Assembly: GCA_001797275.1 (NCBI GenBank)
Contig: MGOY01000046.1
Location: forward strand, 20,117-84,116
DNA length: 64,000 bases
Source: Clostridiales bacterium GWF2_38_85
GTDB lineage: Bacteria > Bacillota > Clostridia > Oscillospirales > CAG-382
Reading direction: 5' to 3'
The position numbers were made by a program, and so were the translations under genes. The notes beneath the pieces were generated by a model, which worked only from the letters and a program-made list of their open reading frames with translations, had not been told where the DNA came from and made no database searches. Shown in pieces: positions 29,538 to 36,359 of this stretch (position 1 is the stretch's first letter; each line of letters begins with the position of its first letter).

Positions 29538-29567
29538 AAAGGCTTTCGATTGCGGTCGAAAGCCTTT
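29538..29567. terminator. Bidirectional terminator
   Basis: AAAGGCTTTCGA (29538-29549) pairs perfectly with TCGAAAGCCTTT (29556-29567). It lies between the convergent carboxypeptidase-like and VWA genes. Confidence 0.9.
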
Positions 29568-29589
29568 TAACGTGGATTTAGAAATTATT

Positions 29590-31155
29590 TTACTGTAAAT
29601 ATTCATTTATTATTTTAGTTATTCCCTCAGTAAATTCATATAGCTTGAAGTTACCGACAGTATTCTTAACATCGTATTTAATATCACCTGCATTCTTATA
29701 GAAGAATGTATAGGTTCCGCCTGTCGCAGTTGCGAGCGAGCGTGCCAGAAATTCTGTAACCGTATCGGTGCCGGACGATGTAACCGGTATTATCCTGATT
29801 CCTTGCTCTGTCGCTGTTTTCACCGCATCTATAATCCTTGCGTTTGCTTCAACTGTCTGCCTCGGCGGAGAGTCGTTCATTACAAACAGCAGCTTTGCGT
29901 ATGCGTTATCCGACCAGGAATGCTCGTAAACAGCATTTACAAGAGCATAATCCAATGCTTCCTCATAATCACCGCTACCCAAACAACTCTGGCTCTTCAT
30001 TATATTAATTGCGATATCAGTGTTTTCAAAAAACTTAAATGGACGGGTTAAATACAACTCGCTTTTATCCCTGTAAAAATTAATACTTAGTCTTACTTTA
30101 ATGCCTGGATTTTGTGATCGTATATTTTGTATAATATCAGAAATAGAATTTTTAATTGTTTCAAATTCGTCCTTCATGCTTGATTTTGTATTAATTATAA
30201 ACATCAGATCGAGTATCTTTTCATCAGCTTCAACAGCGGTACCGCTTAAGTCAACATCAATAATATCAGCTCCGGCATTTATGGTTTCTGTAACATCATT
30301 TTTCGATACTTCAATATATTTTATTTTATTGTCAGCAGATTTATCAAAGACATTGTTAAATAAATATGCTCTGCCGTTATTGTCCGAAACAGCTTTGTAA
30401 ACAGCGCAGTCCTTTTCATTATATCCGATAACGGTTGCTCTGTTTACCGGAATGCCATTACTGATCACGCTGATCTTGATTCGGTCTGTCAGGGTCATAC
30501 CGAAAACACCATCGGTCGGCAACTTGATAACAGTGCTGGAACCTGAGCTATCAATGCTTGATGATAACGCTGAAAGAGATTTCAAGCTGCATGAAGATAC
30601 CCAGTTCTTGTTGTCATTCCACTCACCGATATATTTATTGCTTTCATCAATAACAATACTTTCACCGACATTCTCATTCGATATCCCGTCTTCAAGACAA
30701 GAAATAATATTTGAATTGAAGCTATTATAATAAGAATATGACACCGTTGATTTTTTTTCTTTATCTGTCATTAACGCTTTACCGGAATAATTGAAAAATT
30801 CAACAAAATCATCAATTAAATTCGGAGATTTATTATAACTATGATCATAATATGCGGTGTTGTTCCCACAACTTTGCGAGCAGGTGGATAGATTGTCATT
30901 ATAATGATTGAACTCTTTTTGAGGAGTATATTTCGGGCATAATATCGAAAAGGTTATACACATAAGAATAAACATAGCTGCAACAGATGAGATACGCTTG
31001 TAATTCAAACGACTGCGTTTAGCAGTTGTCTGTGTTAGATTATATTTTGCGATTCTTTCGAGTGTCTTAGCTTTCAAACTTTCATCCGGCTTTATATTGT
31101 CCAGCGATTTCAAACTTTCCTTGATTAATAAGCCCAACGAATCGTCATGTTTCAT
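29590..31155 (-). CDS. Membrane protein with anti-sigma-like N-terminus and von Willebrand factor A domain
   Basis: About 521 residues. A cytosolic N-terminus (1-50) precedes one membrane helix (SVAAMFILMCITFSILC). The outside part ends in a VWA domain: DLMFIINTKSSM, FYRD, LLFVMNDSPPR and GIRIIPVTSSG. The metal-site DxSxS reads NTKSS, so metal binding may be altered. It begins at ATG 31155, 11 bases inside the end of the ECF sigma gene, with AGGAGG upstream, so it is translationally coupled. The position fits an anti-sigma factor with an external sensing domain; that is inference. A 6-codon longer start (31173) is less likely. Confidence 0.78.
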   Translation of the reverse strand: MKHDDSLGLLIKESLKSLDNIKPDESLKAKTLERIAKYNLTQTTAKRSRLNYKRISSVAAMFILMCITFSILCPKYTPQKEFNHYNDNLSTCSQSCGNNTAYYDHSYNKSPNLIDDFVEFFNYSGKALMTDKEKKSTVSYSYYNSFNSNIISCLEDGISNENVGESIVIDESNKYIGEWNDNKNWVSSCSLKSLSALSSSIDSSGSSTVIKLPTDGVFGMTLTDRIKISVISNGIPVNRATVIGYNEKDCAVYKAVSDNNGRAYLFNNVFDKSADNKIKYIEVSKNDVTETINAGADIIDVDLSGTAVEADEKILDLMFIINTKSSMKDEFETIKNSISDIIQNIRSQNPGIKVRLSINFYRDKSELYLTRPFKFFENTDIAINIMKSQSCLGSGDYEEALDYALVNAVYEHSWSDNAYAKLLFVMNDSPPRQTVEANARIIDAVKTATEQGIRIIPVTSSGTDTVTEFLARSLATATGGTYTFFYKNAGDIKYDVKNTVGNFKLYEFTEGITKIINEYLQ

Positions 31156-31687
31156 CTTTACTCCTCCTTTCAAGTATTTTCTTTATTAATTTTCTTGCTC
31201 GCGTAAGAGCTGTACGTATAGCTCCATCGCTTCTGCTTAACATATCAGCGATTTCATTTGTGGAATATTGTTCGTAATAGAACAGATAAATTACCTGATG
31301 GTATTTATCGGGCAGCTCCAGAATATAATCTGCAATTCCTGCATGGTATGGGTCGGAAGCGCTGCTGATGAAATTCTCGTCCAACTGGACATCATTGCGA
31401 CGACTGGCGGTATTCTTCATGGTTTTACATTGGTTTATTGTAACTCGGATAAGCCATGCTTTTATATGTTCTTCATTTTCAAACGGGTCGGTATCATCTT
31501 TATTGTTTAATTTTAAATGCAGCTTGAGAAATACATCCTGGTATGCATCTTCGGCATCATATTGGTGCTTCATGTTAATGATGCACAGGTGATAAACCAT
31601 GTCCGAGTATCTGTCAATAAGTGCTGAGATGTCAGAACATATATCACTGCGGAGGTCTGCGTCAGGGGAGACGCCACCTTTTGGCAT
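31145..31687 (-). CDS. ECF-type RNA polymerase sigma factor
   Basis: A 180-residue sigma-70 family factor. Region 2 has DAEDAYQDVFLKLHLKL and HIKAWLIRVTINQCKTM. Region 4 has LPDKYHQVIYLFYYEQYS and EIADMLSRSDGAIRTALTRARKLIKK. ATG 31687 lies 7 bases after GGAGG; the upstream in-frame ATG at 31705 has none. Its partner VWA protein overlaps its 3' end. A TGTAACA element with a TGTATTATA about 17 bases on lies upstream (about 31733-31703, minus strand) and could be an autoregulated promoter. Confidence 0.92.
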   Translation of the reverse strand: MPKGGVSPDADLRSDICSDISALIDRYSDMVYHLCIINMKHQYDAEDAYQDVFLKLHLKLNNKDDTDPFENEEHIKAWLIRVTINQCKTMKNTASRRNDVQLDENFISSASDPYHAGIADYILELPDKYHQVIYLFYYEQYSTNEIADMLSRSDGAIRTALTRARKLIKKILERRSKDET

Positions 31688-31779
31688 ACCTTTTCCTCCG
31701 TTCATATATAATACAATTTAAAAGGTTAAAATGTTACACTCTTTAATAAAATATTTGAGAATTATCGAAAAATTCAATA

Positions 31780-31807
31780 TCGCCGCATTTTGGATTTTAT
31801 GCGGCGA
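31780..31807 (-). terminator. Terminator of the AlgX-like lipoprotein gene
   Basis: TCGCCGCAT (31780-31788) pairs with ATGCGGCGA (31799-31807). It follows the minus-strand gene's stop and separates it from the ECF operon. Confidence 0.75.
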
Positions 31808-31850
31808 CAAAAATTCTATTTTAAATACATCACTTAAATATACAAATATA

Positions 31851-33161
31851 TCATTTTGATATATTAAGTAAGTTCATCTCACTGAGGATGTAAATTACAT
31901 AATCGGGTTGGAATGAACTAAGTTCAGCTGTGTCAAATCCAAATTCCCACATCTGTTTCATCAGAGTTTTATTACAGCGTTCGGCAATATAATCAAACAT
32001 CATTACGGAATATGAGTCGCGGAGAATTAAAACATCCGGTTTTCCCTCACCATCGGGATTCTGAAGAAGGTGCTCATATGTCGGCTCATCGGTAATCCTA
32101 ATCTCACCCTCGCGGAATTTAGCGAAGTTGATTGGGGTATCAAATTTTGGGTTCGCGAAGGTTGTAAGCTCATGGAACAGGGTGTTATCCATTGCCAGAT
32201 CGAAATACAAATCGCCAAGCTGACGGTATACATTTTCAAAACCGAAGTCTTCCATTGATCTCGGTGAAGCTGCTGGGAACTTTTCTGCAATCTTGTTCAT
32301 TAAGGCAGTATAACCGAAGAAAGCACCGTATTCGGTCCAGTGGCTATCAGTGTTATGGTAGATGGAAAATTCGTCGTTCTTATGTTCGGTCAAAACTTCA
32401 GTCAGATCAAATACTGTTGCACCGCCTGCTTCAAGGCTTTCCGCAACCTGCTCACGCAAAGTTATACCATCAGGCCTTTCAATCCCCTCGGGCATGTATT
32501 CGGGGTAGATTGTATTTGGATTGGGAACCAAGATATATATCAATTTCGCACCGTTACAATTTTGTTCAAGCCAGTCAACACGTTGCTGAGTTTTATTTGT
32601 CAGTGCAGCTTTTTCGGAATCATTGAACAATACAGATTTTAAGTATTGAGTTCGTGTATTGGTGAAGAACAGCCAGAAATCCTTGCCAACCCATACATAA
32701 TTGGCGAACTCAGATTCTTGTACCGGACGGTATTTTGCAGTTTCTTCTACAGCTTCGCTAAGATTTTTACCGTCAGATTTTGCATAAATTTTTATATCCC
32801 AAGGAGAGGTTGAACTTTTGGGAGTAACCTCAAAGAAATAATTGCCTTCTGCTGATTTTGTTGATAATAGAAGTTTGTCCTTGTATTCAACATAAATTGT
32901 CGCTCCTTCTTCACAGTTGCCGGAAAAGACTGCTCTGCCCTTTTCAACAACTCTTGTTTCAACTACAGAAGGAGTCTCAGTTGTTTCAAGAGTATTGTCA
33001 TATTTGAACATTTCGCTGAAGGCTACGTCGCTCTCAGTGTCAAAGGATTCGCTCTGATCATTTTCAGATGATGATTTACTTTCTGTGCCAGCAGGCTGAC
33101 AGGATGCCAGGAGCGGAAAACATAAAAGAATAAAGAGTAAAAATGCAAAAACCTTTTTCAT
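31851..33161 (-). CDS. Lipoprotein with AlgX/DHHW-type SGNH-like domain
   Basis: A 436-residue lipoprotein with signal MKKVFAFLLFILLCFPLL and lipobox LASC (Cys20). An Ig-like segment at about 70-140 is followed by a hydrolase-like domain. It contains YHNTDSHWTEYGAFFGY (the DxHW motif that supplies catalytic Asp and His) and VLILRDSYS (the nucleophile Ser). These match AlgX/AlgJ and DHHW proteins that O-acetylate exopolysaccharides. Likely role: surface polysaccharide acetylation or deacetylation. It is monocistronic. A GGGGGCTCCC palindrome overlaps its ribosome site. Confidence 0.82.
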   Translation of the reverse strand: MKKVFAFLLFILLCFPLLASCQPAGTESKSSSENDQSESFDTESDVAFSEMFKYDNTLETTETPSVVETRVVEKGRAVFSGNCEEGATIYVEYKDKLLLSTKSAEGNYFFEVTPKSSTSPWDIKIYAKSDGKNLSEAVEETAKYRPVQESEFANYVWVGKDFWLFFTNTRTQYLKSVLFNDSEKAALTNKTQQRVDWLEQNCNGAKLIYILVPNPNTIYPEYMPEGIERPDGITLREQVAESLEAGGATVFDLTEVLTEHKNDEFSIYHNTDSHWTEYGAFFGYTALMNKIAEKFPAASPRSMEDFGFENVYRQLGDLYFDLAMDNTLFHELTTFANPKFDTPINFAKFREGEIRITDEPTYEHLLQNPDGEGKPDVLILRDSYSVMMFDYIAERCNKTLMKQMWEFGFDTAELSSFQPDYVIYILSEMNLLNISK

Positions 33162-33304
33162 TTGGGAGCCCCCATGCTTTAATTTTTATTTATTAAGCTA
33201 TGTTAGACAATATTGTTGTTTTTATGATATGAAAAATAGTGCTCTTCATAATTGTATTAGCACCATAAATAAACATACCGAAGTAAAACAACGTCTAATT
33301 ATGC

Positions 33305-34243
33305 TTATACTATACAATGTTTTGCATTTGAATTGAGCCAATCAATAATAAAATCGAATCTTTCTTTCGTCAATCCATGACCACCTCGATATCTCTTGTG
33401 GTATAGGTGGTTTAAAGCATTAAGCTCTGCATAAGCCGGGCTGGCTTTTTCAACGATATAAGTCGCATCTCTTGAATATTTATCATCTTCCGCAGAAACA
33501 ATAAGTAGCCGTCTTGGTGCAATACATGATACCAAATTGAATATATCATATTTGCTATGGAAGTTCGGAATTACACTCGCCATTTCAATCCCTACATAGT
33601 TTAACATTCGATTTTCATAAGTACAAGCGCTGCCGCTTGCACAGCTAAAAGCTATTCGTTCATCAACCGCAGAAAGAAATAAAACAGTATTCCCGCCATA
33701 TGAATGTCCAAGTGTGCCAATATTTTTGTTATCGACATAAGTAAACCCAGAAAGTAAAGTAATCCCATTTATAGCATCATTAAGCACTTTTTTCATCAAG
33801 CAATCGCCTTTTATGATACGATAGCACATTTCATTATAATGCTGTAAAAAGTTGCCATCGTCTGAAAGGGGTTCCGTTCCATGTGCATTTTTGCGTCTTT
33901 CTTCAAAGCATATCGAATCAGGAGCCAACACAACAAATCCCTTTTTCGCCAGTTCAGGACCGAAAGCTTGCAAGGGATTTCCAGTTAAACCGCAAACTTC
34001 GCTCTTTCCTAAATGACGTTCACCATTGTGTTGATGATTGATAAGAATTGCGGGATTTTTGTCAAGTATATCCGGAAGCAAAAGAAAAGCAATGACTTTG
34101 TCTTCGTAAGAATCATACTCTATTAAATGTCTTGTATATCCACTTTCCTTTGTAGAGTCCAGCAGTCTGTACTCAATATGAGGTATGATATTAGGACATG
34201 TAATTCCAATTGCTTCTGTTATCTCATTTCTTAAATTTGCCAT
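33305..34243 (-). CDS. Alpha/beta hydrolase (dienelactone hydrolase/acetyl esterase-like)
   Basis: A 312-residue soluble hydrolase. The nucleophile elbow is LGHSYGGN, the acid is in SAEDDKYSRD and the histidine in RGGHGLT. An insertion between the first strands (NPAILINHQHNGERHLG, GPELAKKGFVVLAPD) is typical of the abhydrolase_7/acetyl-xylan-esterase group. The substrate is unknown. ATG 34243 follows AAGGTGG; a GTG 9 bases upstream is less likely. It lies beside an IS1595-type transposase, so it could have arrived with the element or simply flank it. Confidence 0.8.
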   Translation of the reverse strand: MANLRNEITEAIGITCPNIIPHIEYRLLDSTKESGYTRHLIEYDSYEDKVIAFLLLPDILDKNPAILINHQHNGERHLGKSEVCGLTGNPLQAFGPELAKKGFVVLAPDSICFEERRKNAHGTEPLSDDGNFLQHYNEMCYRIIKGDCLMKKVLNDAINGITLLSGFTYVDNKNIGTLGHSYGGNTVLFLSAVDERIAFSCASGSACTYENRMLNYVGIEMASVIPNFHSKYDIFNLVSCIAPRRLLIVSAEDDKYSRDATYIVEKASPAYAELNALNHLYHKRYRGGHGLTKERFDFIIDWLNSNAKHCIV

Positions 34244-34288
34244 GTTAACCACCTTGCTTAATATAAAATATTAGCACTTCATAATATC

Positions 34289-34312
34289 CAACAAATACGA
34301 ATATTTGTTGTT
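34289..34312. terminator. Hairpin between the hydrolase and transposase genes
   Basis: ACAAATA-CGAA-TATTTGT is a clean stem-loop downstream of the minus-strand transposase gene. The ends of the insertion sequence were not resolved. A TTGTTGTT on the left (about 34307-34314) is inverted as AACAACAA on the right (about 35452-35459), which is too short to be convincing as terminal repeats. Confidence 0.4.
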
Positions 34313-34355
34313 CTAATACTATCTCGTATAGATGTCCATGTCAAGTTTATGAAAA

Positions 34356-35390
34356 TCATACAAATATAGGCTCACGTTTTTGATATTGCTTGATTTTGCA
34401 GTCTATAAATCTTGTTGCACTATGGACGATTATATTCTTTGCTTTCACAGTTTCCTTATCAGCTTTAAAATTCTGAAGCCATTTGAACCAATGAATATAG
34501 TTTGCAAGGTATTTCGTTGAAACTCCGTTAAACGGTCTTAACCAGCCTTTAAACAAGCTATGCAAGCTATTGATGTGTGAAATATGGTATATGCCGTTTT
34601 TATGGTGTCCCCTCTTAATTTGAATATGCTCAATATTCTGATTTTTTGAAAACTGTATATAGCTTTTGTGAGAGTCCGTGCATATGATAGAGCCATCGAC
34701 CAGGTGTTCTCCGTATAAACGTTCAAGGTCTTTAGAACGTATCCTGCTTTTGCAAACCATTTCCATAATAATATTGTTGTTTCTATCAATCGCAGTGGCG
34801 ATGCAAACTTGTTCATTACTGATACCACGTTTGCTTACTTCCTTGCCCCTTTTGCGAGATTTTCGTGGCATAGTAAAACCGCTTTTCCGCTGGTTTCCCT
34901 TAAAGCTTTCTGCAACAAAGGTTTCATCCATCTCTACAACCCCAGACACATCACCGATACCCATATATATTCTTATTGCATCAAGTATTTTGTGCCTCAT
35001 AAAGAATGAAGTCTTTACTCCAACACCTACTATGGATGCACTCTTTCTTATTGAGTAGCCGAGGAGGATACACTTGGCATATTCAAGCCATTTAACTAAA
35101 GGCAGTTTTGAATTTGCAAGAGCAGATAACGAAAAATCATTAAAGGTTTTGCCACAGTTCTTGCACCTAAAGCGTTGACGACCATTAAGCTTGCCATGTT
35201 TTATAATACTTTCAGCCTTACAGTATGGACATACAGGGCCACTTGCAAACCTTGATTCTCTACAATCTTTCGGCAAATTACGGGTCAATGTGCTTATTGC
35301 CATGATTTCACCAATGTAATTGAACAAATCATGTAGGTCATGCTCGGCTAACGAGGCTATATCTGTCTTAATTGCTGTTATTGTTGGCAT
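34356..35390 (-). mobile_element. IS1595-family (ISXO2-like) transposase
   Basis: A 344-residue transposase, apparently intact. An N-terminal zinc ribbon CPYCKAESI...CKNCGKTF (about 54-82) is followed by a helical DNA-binding part. The DDE-type core shows VVEMDETFVAES, ICTDSHKSYIQFSKN and a late HSLFKGWLRPFNGVS, fitting the DDE-transposase ISXO2 domain with its HINSLHS-type motif. AGGAG lies 6 bases before the ATG. It splits the trmL/secA side from the hydrolase. No clear inverted repeats or target duplication could be assigned by eye. Confidence 0.9.
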
Positions 35391-35474
35391 AATACCACTC
35401 CTGACGATGATAGTGGTACAATTATACTACAAACCGAACAAATGTTCAATTAACAACAATTATATCTAACAGAG

Positions 35475-35966
35475 CTATTTATTAAAATAATTGCTTTCCT
35501 TATCAAGCCCACTAAATCCCTGTTGTCTTAAAACCTCATATGCAGCAATTGCCGCAGCGTTTGACAAATTGAGGCTGCGCAGTGAATTTAACATCGGAAT
35601 CCTTACACAGCGTTCGGGTTTTGATGTGAGCAGTGGTTCAGGCAGTCCTTTGGTTTCTTTGCCGAACAGAAGAAATACATTTCCGCCATAATTAATATCA
35701 GAATAACATTTCGCAGCTTTAGTTGTGAAATAATAGAAGCTACCATCAGGATATTTATTAAATAGTTCTTCAATGCTGTCATAATAATAAAGCTCAAGCT
35801 TGTCCCAGTAGTCAAGCCCTGCTCTTTTCAGCTTAGAGTCTGTAATTATAAATGCAGTCGGACGAATGATATGGAGCGCTGCATCTGTAACTGCACAGGT
35901 CCTTGAGATATTACCGGTATTCTGAGGTATTTCAGGTTCGTGAAGCACTATATTAAGCTTAAACAT
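35475..35966 (-). CDS. trmL: tRNA (cytidine/uridine-34-2'-O)-methyltransferase
   Basis: A 163-residue SPOUT-fold methyltransferase. It shows LHEPEIPQNTGNISRTCA at the start, LLFGKETKGLP in the knot and IPMLNSLRSLNLSNAAAIAAYE at the end. These match TrmL, which 2'-O-methylates wobble position 34 of leucine tRNAs. Length is normal. It is monocistronic on the minus strand, divergent from secA. Confidence 0.95.
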   Translation of the reverse strand: MFKLNIVLHEPEIPQNTGNISRTCAVTDAALHIIRPTAFIITDSKLKRAGLDYWDKLELYYYDSIEELFNKYPDGSFYYFTTKAAKCYSDINYGGNVFLLFGKETKGLPEPLLTSKPERCVRIPMLNSLRSLNLSNAAAIAAYEVLRQQGFSGLDKESNYFNK

Positions 35967-36071
35967 GAAAAAATCCTTTTGTTTGAACGTTATCGGCTAT
36001 ATTATATAATATTTAGAAGCCAAATGCAATTAATTTTACAAAAACGACTACTATTTTTTTATTTCATATGT

Positions 36072-36227
36072 TATAATACACCTTGATTATTTGAAATAAA
36101 AATATATTGCGTCATTCGGGCTATTTTTCGATCGAAAAAACACCTTCAAAGCGATCAAATTGAGTCGCATTCGGTTTGGGAACCCCGTTAGATTTCAGAA
36201 CGGAAGGAAAAACCCGCCCAAGAGCGG
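36072..36227 (+). promoter_or_regulatory. Upstream part of the long secA leader
   Basis: A TATAAT at 36072-36077 could be a -10 box, but no good -35 is seen. Downstream are a TTTTTCGATCGAAAAA palindrome (about 36124-36140), a CCGTT/AACGG hairpin (about 36185-36202) and a CCGC/GCGG hairpin (about 36214-36227). The leader would be about 270 bases with several helices. I did not match it to a known riboswitch. Confidence 0.45.
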
Positions 36228-36228
36228 T

Positions 36229-36262
36229 AAACAAATTTATGCCTTGAAAGGCGTGGAGGTTA
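36229..36262 (+). repeat. Leader repeat copy 1 upstream of secA
   Basis: A 34-base segment repeated at 36318-36351 with one mismatch. It holds the near-palindrome GCCTTGAAAGGC and a GGAGG at 36255-36259, which is 8 bases before the ATG of the small leader ORF. Confidence 0.9.
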
Positions 36263-36267
36263 GCGTG

Positions 36268-36357
36268 ATGAATGTTGGAATTAAGGACACATATATGCGT
36301 ACCTCCGCTGAATTAACAAACAAATTTATGCCTTGTAAGGCGTGGAGGTTATATTGA
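36268..36357 (+). CDS. Small leader ORF ending on the secA start
   Basis: A 29-residue ORF, MNVGIKDTYMRTSAELTNKF followed by nine residues ending in KAWRLY. GGAGG lies 8 bases upstream. Its last codons read through the second repeat copy, including the ribosome site of secA, and its TGA (36355-36357) is two bases before the secA ATG. Ribosomes on it would therefore cross the secA initiation region. No homologue is recognised. It may be a coupling or arrest-type leader peptide, or a by-product of the repeat. Confidence 0.4.
   Translation: MNVGIKDTYMRTSAELTNKFMPCKAWRLY
36318..36351 (+). repeat. Leader repeat copy 2 upstream of secA
   Basis: The second copy of the 34-base repeat (33 of 34 bases the same), offset by 89 bases from copy 1. 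It provides GGAGG (36344-36348) for secA and the palindrome GCCTTGTAAGGC. Confidence 0.9.
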
Positions 36358-36359
36358 TA

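Noticed and set aside
33305..35390. Alpha/beta hydrolase as a proven passenger gene of the insertion sequence
   Set aside because: The two are adjacent, but no element ends enclose both.
34253..35474. Defined terminal inverted repeats and target duplication of the IS1595-type element
   Set aside because: Only an 8-base TTGTTGTT/AACAACAA pairing was found, which can arise by chance.
36072..36227. A known riboswitch, 4.5S RNA or RNase P RNA in the secA leader
   Set aside because: GGAAGG and several hairpins gave a superficial resemblance, but the conserved cores of those RNAs are absent.
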